40,110 nucleotides of DNA, from NCBI GenBank assembly GCA_910584635.1, contig CAJUBA010000014.1:1-40110 (forward strand). Reading direction: 5' to 3'. The notes beneath the pieces were generated by a model. It was not told where the DNA came from and did not search any database. It saw nothing but the letters and a program-made list of their open reading frames with translations. This DNA is from an uncultured Christensenella sp. GTDB lineage: Bacteria > Bacillota > Clostridia > Christensenellales > UBA3700. Of the stretch, positions 27,401 to 32,857 are shown in pieces; within the stretch, counting starts at the first letter, position 1; every line of letters begins with the position of its first letter. The translations under genes and the position numbers were made by a program.

Positions 27401-27450
27401 TAGTGGCGATAATCCTTGTCAAGAAAAAGAAAGGCAAGAAAGTCGCTTAA
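18448..27450 (+). CDS. giant MBG-repeat cell-surface protein
   Basis: About 3000 residues. Start ATG 18448 (MNSLTKRKITAV) is preferred since GGGGGA lies 6 bp upstream; ATG 18442 is too close to it. Residues 1-33 are a signal peptide. About 35-330 is an unassigned N-terminal domain, and 335-405 is helical and FIVAR-like (NNLQHSVDELTNF ... VSAERVRTLTDAMNDF). From about 530 onward come some 22 MBG-like immunoglobulin-fold units with signatures such as TLTYGD, IYDG, FVYNG and NAGxY, in a four-unit higher-order pattern (see findings). The C-terminus has one membrane segment (about 2967-2990, GLIAGIVVPIVVVAIAGAVV) then KKKKGKK, with no LPXTG, so anchoring is by membrane insertion. It probably acts as an adhesin or long surface stalk (inference from the domains). 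It is a single-gene transcription unit. Confidence 0.85.
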   Translation: MNSLTKRKITAVAVSVMLVVAIVTTCILCAPRFDNNNDGVVGVNNTDVSYTQYTQKLTRLYNRDEASVIHITDQDNSAYGVDIIYPKDIYVDKSENLSDIGYYFYFFMTGQSSGKDSWIGGDKPLRYQHYAMNLLGYFNNSAGEGKAYDQADDAGRKLMNTFNGYQLSYNINGTNTFGSLQSVYETADGRIPSGSDANRAASSNMHYGMLFNANKGSSPFDATITMFMRGNKPNSEGDFDYITTTFDQRDSANAKLMLMTTEESGGSGWSSKFATDFSSVSASSREFTGDWIHHLDANGNATHTNGKVTYDYTTDTKSYADGTTVPKMNIKIHVYDKNALATAINNLQHSVDELTNFAVATGGEGVNSIAAAQELIRQGTEILNVRNVSAERVRTLTDAMNDFVFDVARPATSFSAWTFGDRDGGGKTYLSTIWNKYSADYAKYFTVNIQHKIYSEFDNTVVLDTINRNVVYNKDTYNSYAYVQDAGDYTIKFTPRDPDTYGSEIKHAVRWSSAGDDPIVAQITLTINRANMDVYPASVPNRGYNGEAQNYSMATDGSIVQLKGGMQSQNADLVVKLLKNNPGATNHTDWDQAGVGNSINFTEVGEHTVYYRIQAKNHLAYTGSYNVNIVPGDVVVTFGAQSINKNADGGTLTYGDDVLSSEDIISQGVLSVKVNGNDSNVINKDALNNILSLGLFSNGAFVTDNLAQAGNHAVKVKDYKAVTQSDVERAENPSITSWNQRINVTLADESSCYKIAKKEINIVWGELAEQIYDGLGNHRPTADVKAGDEVAGGEVFTFSTYILKGDEVGLSGDNAGRITVDGVEYEVPLTEGNNAIWAGAYVVGIQYNKDGSNYVVSNDTATTDFEIKQREIHIDVLDKDSDYARAINEERSVNAESVRDIYQNVMFNSNTGINKVYEFVDGTSLAIAGSASRVFEVDIVNVPTTNDSNHGSPDSFYCAGVHTNALIARLRSADEVDSKGEAIDMNRIRSYNLTYTAGTLTVYEAEIESSRSYMRKTFDGTEQEFTLNPQRIGLTGYEEIHKEEDGVVEFVYSESVSGPFTTTPITLRNYAESNKIIYYKVSAANHKTTEVKSFTAYIDKLAIDVTLGGQTTKIYYGDEIPDSQGIMDALNITYQCRKSDFDENQTPSDFVIDGKLQFFISLAGQKVTDRKVGAGLYTIDLEPVDTSVNFLDNYNITYSGRTGSANDNEQALEISKRPLIVDWRQSGSNWIDDGMHFVYNATAPNIQPTVRAFRNADLSGYNENSTGANTSDDNTEGTVENYVEGDVIKLKDQTLSGSTYSVEGYQTQKTELSDTNNIKNYTLVNPTARYYINQRTVKINVFDQSATYGNAKSVAMGTLISSKEKGANWEYNDSNDYKFIRDHYMNWTLTSEAIEGTEKDYKNVGSYDIVLSEREGNDGAVANNYNIIVYTKHKDGSVEADPTAHNKAALFTIEKATLNIARREFNFDASPKDPEGGDNTPKERCYINVDEIRNIVKVVGATLQGEVSIAMSEAIQYGADGQVTGSAADHELTTNREIEITARGKYYVWVRMTNSNYEIFEDTIDVNYLTNWISILLGDQITANYGDNVMTSEELFDALNVKEITGVMDESGNIELKGEAAWSAIQERKYFTLFVGKGDKTPLTTNERVDAYSVYMNVNAANVGEGENELHFRFIGEKIGQGVTSNVNVYKVIERPIYLQWNANVNETYGEHSDESASHKGYTLMNVLDGDDVRVEIEYKADEASATPGEKLGNHVHYVGDYIATLIGVSHSNYRVAVVGDRIVFEDGSVVNVNTSHLVKSFSINKREITVTIEDQELVYGSLDARENADGTSSNNIYNFVNASSVYTVGGSGLYEEHKASDVFELKAIYTLEQGCNYLSVGEHRIRGNSKNTKIANQYELRFVRKDGGANELDAILTVTPADFTIDSMQFKTIFFDGKSHSPLGTGDNLASLSYSFAGDAEYANANRRVYFNADVNATASSSGWKLARDKDGFYEEALRFRNAGVHKFAVMVETLNHNPRVRNDITFEILAVNVNINMTSQAKKTYGDVIYNGTEADISRFIKEGTNLTFQVTTGKDEWHVEGLEDAFIFYVVAGGENGVDSGAGVEAGNFANNAGTYRVYHKFADGESVNYNVTYTQNNGVGCNAKAFKIEPREVSVTWHILDENGKLNGAPTEGESGLIDAPTEFVYSGEQVGLIAKFVATRFNSSKGELENYNEYLYVDGAELPDARKTPYTASANFGIMKTVASNYTLKSDTTGFTFVINPREIDVILKNQGVTYGSEIVFNEGHDYWEVDDEEWEDIPNANMTLTLKLPTLGEGKKFVAAKDYEIHATCGNSNFVVTFKNEDGVKGWGKYTVAKATITNVPDHMEDLKYNGANQNVDIHKHIAEHLDTALGISGDMTWDDAIVTYKNANGEWVSAIPTVKDAGESVVEFMITLANHNNFEGSMTVNVSKANIVFNADVVEVQYGEKVLTSAELFERMNIRINSASDSIAVTLDKLVSFYISENAKNVGEYYLQTQILDGADKNFEVSLAQESEQTNTPYHIVPRIITVDWGNADRVYKGEDWYFTAVGFGNVMDGDTISTPTYSLIMEDGEYPAKARNVGDYKVKIFVNSSNVNYVVDEASRYNTFTILPKEVEVEWDVKNFTYDGEGHMLEAKIVGGVLSGESCNIITYSAKVVSAGNHIASVVKLDNENYTVPEYATAEFTIEPKEVHIVWEVENFVYNGSNQCIKAYVNTSDLVGDDKCEVIVSGGGINAGTHRAIVSELKNPNYKLPEGGAGQEFSIAPRVIQSIVWSDTSLTYNEVNGVPQAQLPTATVGEGKVEGDTVEFEIFVEQGSAINAGSYRASVVGVNNINYILAENVTNDSTNFEIKKAENSLGNDIKLPVKDGGLPALADFESVSTKYGSPVVKYFKNAELTDEYTGNLNDAPKGKYYVVVMVEGTENYDTVSRTFEVDVDGKSNKGGLIAGIVVPIVVVAIAGAVVAIILVKKKKGKKVA

Positions 27451-27489
27451 GCGTGAAAGTTTGATCATGCGTTTGACGTAAATCACAAT

Positions 27490-27524
27490 ACGGACTTCCG
27501 ATATCGGGGGTCCGTAATCCTTTA
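27490..27524 (+). terminator. terminator-like hairpin after the giant gene
   Basis: TACGGAC (27490-27496) pairs with GTCCGTA (27510-27516) around CCGATATCGG (27498-27507); a modest T-rich tail (ATCCTTTAT) follows. The remaining gap to 27656 shows nothing else notable. Confidence 0.6.
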
Positions 27525-27656
27525 TATCAATATGATAATTTATTATAAGATTCGTTATAAAGTCTCTACCGCGACTCAACTGAAAAGGAATTTTAACAAA
27601 AATCGCTCGTATGATATTCTGTGCTAATTTTTTTGGTAAAATTTTGAAAAATATTT

Positions 27657-27683
27657 ATTTACCTATTGACACGGTAGGTAAAT
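27657..27683. promoter_or_regulatory. Rrf2-type operator-like inverted repeat, site 1
   Basis: ATTTACCTAT (27657-27666), 7-nt spacer, GTAGGTAAAT (27674-27683). It covers the -35 box. The layout resembles IscR/CymR-class (Rrf2) binding sites, and the third gene of the operon encodes an Rrf2 regulator. Confidence 0.65.
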
Positions 27684-27694
27684 TGATGTATCAT
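27666..27694 (+). promoter_or_regulatory. sigma-A promoter of the cysteine/sulfur operon
   Basis: TTGACA (27666-27671), 17-bp spacer, TATCAT (27689-27694). It overlaps the first of two operator-like inverted repeats. Confidence 0.8.
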
Positions 27695-27697
27695 ATT

Positions 27698-27724
27698 ATT
27701 AACATACAAATTTAGTAGGTTAAT
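27698..27724. promoter_or_regulatory. Rrf2-type operator-like inverted repeat, site 2
   Basis: ATTAACATAC (27698-27707), 7-nt spacer, GTAGGTTAAT (27715-27724): the same 10-7-10 geometry as site 1, centred 41 bp downstream and covering the likely transcription start. Confidence 0.6.
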
Positions 27725-27744
27725 AAAAGTTTTAAGAGGTTGAT

Positions 27745-29037
27745 ATGTCGAAAAAAAATTATAAATTCGAAACGTTGCAACTGCACGTCGGGCAGGAAAC
27801 CCCCGACTTGTCGACGGGCGCGCGAGCAGTGCCGATTTACGCGACTACGTCTTACGTGTTTGAAGACTCCAAACAAGCGGCGGACAGATTTGCGTTAAAA
27901 GAAAGCGGAAACATATATACAAGGCTTATGAATCCCACTTCGGATATATTTGAAAAAAGAATGGCGGCGCTTGAAGGCGGAGTCGCGGCGCTTGCGACCG
28001 CGTCGGGAGCGGCTGCGATTACTTACGCTATACAAAATATCGCGGTTGCGGGCGACCACATCGTTTCGACAAACAATTTATACGGCGGGACGTATAATCT
28101 ATTCGCCAATACGTTAAAGGAACAGGGACTGGAAGTTTCCTTTGTTGCGTACGACGATTATGAAAAGATAGAAGAGGCGATAAAGAGCAATACGAAACTT
28201 TTATACGCAGAATCGCTCGGTAATCCCAACTGCGACGTAGCGGATATAGAAAGACTGTCGGAAATCGCGCATAGACACGCGATACCTTTGATAGTGGACA
28301 GCACGTTCGCCACGCCTTTTTTATTCAGACCTATTGAACATGGAGCGGATATAGTCGTTCACTCGGCGACAAAGTTTATCGGCGGACATGGTAGCGTTAT
28401 GGGCGGAATAATCGTAGATTCGGGCAAATTCGATTGGGCGGCGAGCGGTAAATTTCCTATGCTTAGTCAGCCGAATCCTTCTTATCACGGCGTGATTTTC
28501 ACGCAGGAATGCGGTAATGCGGCGTATATTGTTAAGTTGCGTACTACGTTGATGAGAGATCAGGGCGCTACGATTTCTCCGTTTAATTCCTTTTTGCTTT
28601 TGCAAGGGTTGGAAACGCTTTCTTTGAGAGTGGAAAGACACGTGAGCAACGCTTTAAGGGTTGTTGAATATCTCAAAAACCGTAAAGACGTCGTAAAGGT
28701 AAATCATCCGTCGCTTTTATCGGGTGAAAAGAAATTACTCTACGATAAATATTATCCCAACGGCGGAGGTTCGATTTTCACGTTTGAAATAAAAGGCGGA
28801 AGCGAAAGGGCGAAGAAATTTACCGAGAGTTTGGAATTGTTCAGTTTGCTTGCAAACGTGGCGGACGTAAAATCTCTTGTGATTCATCCCGCCTCCACCA
28901 CTCATTCGCAAATGAGCGACAGCCAACTTGCCGAGTGCGGCATACGTCCAAATACAATACGGCTCAGTATAGGAACGGAGCATATCGACGATATTATCGA
29001 CGATCTCGAACAGGCTTTTATAAAATCTGAAATATAG
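27745..29037 (+). CDS. metY: O-acetylhomoserine sulfhydrylase-type PLP enzyme
   Basis: 430 residues of the Cys/Met-metabolism PLP family. PLP-binding Lys is K210 in HSATKFIGGHG, the cofactor-ring Asp is D185 in VDSTFATP, and the N-terminal YTRLMNPTSD supplies phosphate contacts from the neighbouring subunit. The length (430) and insert SGKFPML match O-acetylhomoserine aminocarboxypropyltransferases (MetY/CysD) better than the roughly 380-residue cystathionine gamma-synthase/lyase group. Likely reaction: O-acetylhomoserine + sulfide to homocysteine + acetate, though O-acetylserine use is possible given cysK downstream. AGAGG precedes ATG 27745, and its stop codon is inside the Shine-Dalgarno of cysK. 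First gene of a probably Rrf2-controlled operon. Confidence 0.85.
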   Translation: MSKKNYKFETLQLHVGQETPDLSTGARAVPIYATTSYVFEDSKQAADRFALKESGNIYTRLMNPTSDIFEKRMAALEGGVAALATASGAAAITYAIQNIAVAGDHIVSTNNLYGGTYNLFANTLKEQGLEVSFVAYDDYEKIEEAIKSNTKLLYAESLGNPNCDVADIERLSEIAHRHAIPLIVDSTFATPFLFRPIEHGADIVVHSATKFIGGHGSVMGGIIVDSGKFDWAASGKFPMLSQPNPSYHGVIFTQECGNAAYIVKLRTTLMRDQGATISPFNSFLLLQGLETLSLRVERHVSNALRVVEYLKNRKDVVKVNHPSLLSGEKKLLYDKYYPNGGGSIFTFEIKGGSERAKKFTESLELFSLLANVADVKSLVIHPASTTHSQMSDSQLAECGIRPNTIRLSIGTEHIDDIIDDLEQAFIKSEI

Positions 29038-29046
29038 GAGGAATTT

Positions 29047-29979
29047 ATGTCTAAAATATATACTTCAATAGATCAACTGATAGGGCGTACGCCTTTGCTT
29101 AGACTTGTCAAAACGGAAAACGCGCTTTCGCTGAAAGCAAAACTATTTGTAAAGTTGGAATATTTCAATCCGGGCGGTTCCGTCAAAGACAGAGTGGCTA
29201 AAGCAATGATTGAAGACGCGGAGAAGCAGGGAATCTTAAAAAAAGGTTCGGTAATAATAGAGCCTACTTCCGGCAATACCGGAATCGGACTCGCGTCAGT
29301 CGGCGTGGCTAAAGGATATAAAGTAGTCATCGTCATGCCCGATACAATGTCCGTGGAAAGACGTAAACTTATAAAGGCTTACGGAGCGGAACTTGTATTG
29401 AGCGAGGGAGCGAAAGGCATGCAAGGCGCGGTAGACAAAGCCGAAGAGTTGGCGAAAGAGTACGGCGACGCTTTTATTGCAGGGCAGTTTGTCAATCCTT
29501 CCAATCCTAAAGCGCATTACGATACCACGGCAAGAGAAATTTGGGAGGACTTGGACGGAGATATAGATATTTTCGTCGCGGGCGTAGGTACGGGAGGAAC
29601 TATTTCCGGCGCGGGAAAATTTTTCAAAGAAAAGAAAAAAGACGTGAAGATTGTTGCAGTCGAGCCTGCCGCGTCGCCTTTGCTTTCAAAAGGCGTTAGC
29701 GGAGCGCATCCTTTGCAGGGATTGGGAGCGAATTTTATACCCGACACCTTGGACACAAGTATTTACGACGAAATTATTACGGTAGAAGGCAAAGACGCGT
29801 ACGAAGCGGTAAGGTCGCTTGGAAAACGCGAGGGAGTATTGGTCGGAATATCTTCGGGAGCGGCGTTGCGCGCAGCATTGCAGTTGGCGCAAAGACAGGA
29901 AAACGCAGGAAAAAATATTGTAGCGATTCTGCCCGATACGGGAGAAAGGTATCTTTCTACCGCGCTATTTGAAGAATAA
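29047..29979 (+). CDS. cysK: cysteine synthase (O-acetylserine sulfhydrylase)
   Basis: 310 residues, the usual length for CysK. PLP Lys is K47 in NPGGSVKDR, the phosphate and substrate loop is PTSGNTG (73-79), and GVGTGGTISGAGKF and VGISSGAALRAA provide further cofactor contacts. Reaction: O-acetylserine + sulfide to cysteine + acetate, cytoplasmic. The strong TAGGAGGA site (29035-29042) overlaps the metY stop, so the two are co-translated. No serine acetyltransferase gene is in the window. Confidence 0.92.
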   Translation: MSKIYTSIDQLIGRTPLLRLVKTENALSLKAKLFVKLEYFNPGGSVKDRVAKAMIEDAEKQGILKKGSVIIEPTSGNTGIGLASVGVAKGYKVVIVMPDTMSVERRKLIKAYGAELVLSEGAKGMQGAVDKAEELAKEYGDAFIAGQFVNPSNPKAHYDTTAREIWEDLDGDIDIFVAGVGTGGTISGAGKFFKEKKKDVKIVAVEPAASPLLSKGVSGAHPLQGLGANFIPDTLDTSIYDEIITVEGKDAYEAVRSLGKREGVLVGISSGAALRAALQLAQRQENAGKNIVAILPDTGERYLSTALFEE

Positions 29980-29989
29980 GGGGGATAAA

Positions 29990-30400
29990 ATGCTTATTTC
30001 TACAAAAGGAAGATACGCTTTGAGAGTATTGATAGACCTTGCCGAGCAAAGCGACGGGGAATACGTTCCGTTGAAAGATATAGCGCAAAGACAGGAAATC
30101 TCGCAAAAGTATCTCGAAAGTATAATGAGCGCGCTATCTAAGGCGGGGATGGTCGACGGAGCGCACGGCAAAGGAGGAGGGTACAGGTTGAAAAAACCTG
30201 CCGAAGAGTATTCCGTCAAAGATATACTCGCGGTTACGGAAACTTCCCTCGCGCCGGTAGGCTGTCTTAATAAAGACGCGTCGAGTTGTAATAGAGCGGC
30301 GGAGTGCAAGACCTTGCCTATGTGGAAAAGACTCGACTCTCTGCTTGAAGACTTCTTTGCCAATATAAATCTTGCGCAAATTGTCCAAGGAAAACTGTAA
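29990..30400 (+). CDS. Rrf2/IscR-family regulator with three-cysteine cluster motif
   Basis: 136 residues. An N-terminal winged helix-turn-helix (MLISTKGRYALRVLIDLAEQ ... DIAQRQEISQKYLESIMSAL, then the wing GAHGKGGGYRL) is classic Rrf2. Cys at 92, 100 and 106 (GCLNKDASSC, then NRAAEC) matches the cysteine layout of [2Fe-2S] IscR-type members, slightly wider than Escherichia coli IscR (92, 98, 104); CymR-type cysteine regulators lack this cluster. ATG 29990 was chosen for AAGGGGGA upstream. It is the last gene of the metY-cysK operon and likely controls it through the paired sites at 27657-27724. Whether it senses Fe-S status or cysteine supply through CysK, as CymR does, cannot be decided from sequence. 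Confidence 0.88.
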   Translation: MLISTKGRYALRVLIDLAEQSDGEYVPLKDIAQRQEISQKYLESIMSALSKAGMVDGAHGKGGGYRLKKPAEEYSVKDILAVTETSLAPVGCLNKDASSCNRAAECKTLPMWKRLDSLLEDFFANINLAQIVQGKL

Positions 30401-30417
30401 ATAAATATAAACAGTAC

Positions 30418-30442
30418 AAAAGACGCTCTCGGCGTCTTTTTG
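30418..30442 (+). terminator. intrinsic terminator of the sulfur operon
   Basis: AAAAGACGC (30418-30426) pairs with GCGTCTTTT (30432-30440), ending in a T-run. Confidence 0.9.
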
Positions 30443-30514
30443 CTATTGAGAAGGTTTGCGAAATAATTTATGTAAAAGTTGCAGAACTTTTGTAAAATCA
30501 CACAAAATTAAATA

Positions 30515-30543
30515 TTGATTTATTATGAATAATGGACTATAAT
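30515..30543 (+). promoter_or_regulatory. sigma-A promoter of the nfeD-floA operon
   Basis: TTGATT (30515-30520), 17-bp spacer, TATAAT (30538-30543); AGGAGG follows at 30550-30555. In Bacillus the orthologous operon uses sigma-W, but no sigma-W motif is evident here. Confidence 0.75.
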
Positions 30544-30565
30544 ATAACCAAGGAGGTAGATAAAA

Positions 30566-31120
30566 ATGTTGTTGGCAAGTAACGGACTAACCTTTTGGGA
30601 AGAGTTGCAGATCGCTTTCGGCGGAATAGGTATCCTTCCGGCAATACTGTTGATTTTGGGTACGGTACTTATCGTAGTTGAAATTTTTCAGCCGGGATTC
30701 GGATTTTTCGGTATAAGCGGTATCATACTTGTAGCGTTAGGTATAGCCATAAGGCTGTTCACAAGTACGAACGGCAATCTGTTTATACAGTTTTTCGTTA
30801 TGCTGTTGACGGTAACGCTGGTCGTTTCGGTAGCGCTGATAATCATGGTGCATTCTATGAGGAAAGGCAGACTGTCCAGAACGTCTTTGGTTCAGAATTC
30901 TACCGCGGTACCTACGGGTATCACTAAAGGTACGGAAGATTTTTCCGAACTGGTAGGTAAAAACGGCATAGCAAGCACGGTTTTGCGTCCCAGCGGCAAC
31001 GCTACTATAGACGGTAAGTTGTACAGCGTAGTCGCGCAGTCTTCGCTAATCGACAGCGGTAAAGAAATCGTAGTCGTAGACGTAGAAGGCGTCAAAATAA
31101 CCGTAAAAGAAATACAGTAA
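30566..31120 (+). CDS. nfeD: NfeD-family membrane protein
   Basis: 184 residues. Hydrophobic segments lie at about 22-42, 47-65 and 70-95, followed by a C-terminal OB-fold domain (about 128-184: VGKNGIASTVLRPSGNATIDG ... ), the hallmark of NfeD. It lacks the N-terminal ClpP-type protease domain of long NfeD proteins, so it is the short form. Short NfeD is regularly encoded next to flotillin and helps organise membrane microdomains. It is the first gene of the operon; floA starts 31 bp downstream. Confidence 0.85.
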   Translation: MLLASNGLTFWEELQIAFGGIGILPAILLILGTVLIVVEIFQPGFGFFGISGIILVALGIAIRLFTSTNGNLFIQFFVMLLTVTLVVSVALIIMVHSMRKGRLSRTSLVQNSTAVPTGITKGTEDFSELVGKNGIASTVLRPSGNATIDGKLYSVVAQSSLIDSGKEIVVVDVEGVKITVKEIQ

Positions 31121-31151
31121 AAAATAAAACTTAATATAAAGGAGAAGCAAA

Positions 31152-32183
31152 ATGATTTTATCAACATTGGCAATGACGACCGGAGCGATTATAGGTTTGG
31201 TTGTCGGCGTTGTGGTATTGCTTATTTTGATAGCGATACTCTTCGGCGTTTTGCCTATAAAGATTTGGTTCAGATCTTTGGTGTCCGGCGTAAAAATCTC
31301 TATGGCAAAACTTATCGGTATGAAGTGGAGAGGCATTAAAGTTACTCCGCTCGTAGACGCGTATATTTCGGCGAAGAAAGCGGGACTTGACATCTCGATA
31401 GACGAACTTGAAAGCCACGTACTCGCAAGAGGCGACGTAATCAAGGTAGTAAACGCGCTTATTTCCGCGCACTCGGCTAATATGGAACTCGCCGCTGAAA
31501 CCGCAAGAGCAATCGACCTCGCAGGTAGAGACGTACTCAATGCGGTAAAAGTATCGGTCAACCCGAAAGTTATCGAAACGCCTGCTATTTCCGCTATTGC
31601 GAAAAACGGTATCGAATTGAGAGTTAAAGCAAGAGTTACGGTAAGAGCGAACATAACAAGACTTATCGGCGGCGCGGGCGAAGACACTATTATAGCGCGT
31701 ATCGGCGAAGGTATCGTTACTACGGTAGGTTCGGCAGAATCGCATAAAGACGTGCTTGAAAACCCCGACGCTATTTCCAAAACTGTTCTCAACAAAGGTT
31801 TGGACAGCGGTACGGCGTATGAAATTCTTTCTATCGATATTGCGGATATTGACGTAGGCAGAAACATTGGCGCTCAACTTCAGATGGATCAAGCGGAAGC
31901 GGACAAACGTATCGCGGAAGCAAAGGCTGAAGAGAGAAGAGCAATGGCTGTCGCTCTCGAACAGGAAATGAAAGCAAAGACTCAGGAAATGAAAGCGCTC
32001 GTTATCGAGGCGGAATCTCAAGTACCTAAGGCTATGGCAGAAGCGTTGAAGAGCGGAAAACTCGGCGTAATGGATTACTACAATATGCAAAACATGATGG
32101 CTGATACCAATATGAGAAACGCAATCGGCGGAACCGACACCGAAACTCAGACCATAACAAAATCTAAGAAGGATAAGAAATAA
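31152..32183 (+). CDS. floA: flotillin-like protein FloA
   Basis: 343 residues, close to Bacillus FloA (about 330). An N-terminal membrane hairpin (about 10-33, GAIIGLVVGVVVLLILIAIL) is followed by the SPFH/PHB domain (MKWRGIKVTPLVDAYISAKK, VKVSVNPKVIETPAISAIAK) and a coiled region rich in Glu-Ala (QMDQAEADKRIAEAKAEERR). FloA scaffolds ordered membrane domains that recruit signalling and secretion proteins. AAAGGAGAAG precedes the ATG. The stop overlaps the next start (TAATG). Confidence 0.93.
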   Translation: MILSTLAMTTGAIIGLVVGVVVLLILIAILFGVLPIKIWFRSLVSGVKISMAKLIGMKWRGIKVTPLVDAYISAKKAGLDISIDELESHVLARGDVIKVVNALISAHSANMELAAETARAIDLAGRDVLNAVKVSVNPKVIETPAISAIAKNGIELRVKARVTVRANITRLIGGAGEDTIIARIGEGIVTTVGSAESHKDVLENPDAISKTVLNKGLDSGTAYEILSIDIADIDVGRNIGAQLQMDQAEADKRIAEAKAEERRAMAVALEQEMKAKTQEMKALVIEAESQVPKAMAEALKSGKLGVMDYYNMQNMMADTNMRNAIGGTDTETQTITKSKKDKK

Positions 32184-32713
32184 TGGGCTTCATAATAGTA
32201 ATTGCCGTATTCGTGGCTATCGGAATTGGCGCATCCGTTGCGCAAGAGTCTGCAAGAAAGAAAAAACAGGCTCAAGCGGAATCCGCGATGAAGAAGTTCG
32301 ACGAAAAGGAGGAATTGAAACAGTATACCAAACCGGCGGCGCAGAGGACGACCTCTAACCCGCCAACGGTTAGCGCGCAAAAGACTACCGGTCAAAGCGT
32401 GCAGGAAAGATTGGCAAGCCGTCTTCAACAACTTCAAAAAGTCGAAAGCGAAATTCGGTCTATGAGCCATCATGACGACGAGTACTGCGCGGTAAAACAC
32501 GAAACCACAGATAATTACAAAGTGGAGAAAGTACCGGTTATGAACAGTATCGGAGGTAAGTCGACGGAAGGATGCTCGGATCATTACGATTTGAGATATG
32601 TAAAAATCGACGCCGAAACTACTGAAACGCGTGAACTGTCAGACTTGCAAAAAGTCATAGTTTACGGAGAGGTAATAAATCAGCCTGCGTTCAAGAAAAA
32701 TTATAGACGTTAA
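32183..32713 (+). CDS. hypothetical membrane-anchored protein of the floA operon
   Basis: 176 residues. One N-terminal membrane segment (about 2-19, GFIIVIAVFVAIGIGASV) precedes a highly charged, Gln/Lys-rich linker (RKKKQAQAESAMKKFDEK) and a soluble C-terminal part with cysteines (DEYCAVKHE, GCSDHYDLRY). No family is recognised. The one-base overlap with the floA stop (TAATG) implies translational coupling, so it is probably a floA accessory protein (inference). Confidence 0.7.
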   Translation: MGFIIVIAVFVAIGIGASVAQESARKKKQAQAESAMKKFDEKEELKQYTKPAAQRTTSNPPTVSAQKTTGQSVQERLASRLQQLQKVESEIRSMSHHDDEYCAVKHETTDNYKVEKVPVMNSIGGKSTEGCSDHYDLRYVKIDAETTETRELSDLQKVIVYGEVINQPAFKKNYRR

Positions 32714-32735
32714 AACGCTGATTTGAAAAGAATCT

Positions 32736-32762
32736 ATGCGACGGGCAACCGTCGCATTTTTC
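32736..32762 (+). terminator. intrinsic terminator of the nfeD-floA operon
   Basis: ATGCGACGG (32736-32744), GCAA loop, CCGTCGCAT (32749-32757), then a T-run. Confidence 0.9.
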
Positions 32763-32767
32763 TTTTG

Positions 32768-32810
32768 CCGACCAAGCGTAAAATCTACGCTTCGCTTCGA
32801 TTTTAGTCGT
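32768..32810. repeat. REP-like bulged hairpin (copy 4)
   Basis: CCGACCAAGCGTAAAATC (32768-32785) and GATTTTAGTCG (32799-32809) repeat the arrangement at 483-525. It sits between the two convergent terminators. Confidence 0.6.
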
Positions 32811-32811
32811 A

Positions 32812-32837
32812 GAAAAAAAGCAAGCCTTTCGGCTTGC
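32812..32837 (-). terminator. intrinsic terminator of the citrate synthase gene
   Basis: On the minus strand GCAAGCC, GAAA tetraloop, GGCTTGC, then seven T. The stem spans 32820-32837. Confidence 0.9.
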
Positions 32838-32857
32838 CATCGAAAATAATTGTATTT

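Noticed and set aside
27600..27744. T-box or SAM riboswitch ahead of metY
   Set aside because: The leader after the -10 is only about 45 nt, too short, and is occupied by an operator-like repeat.
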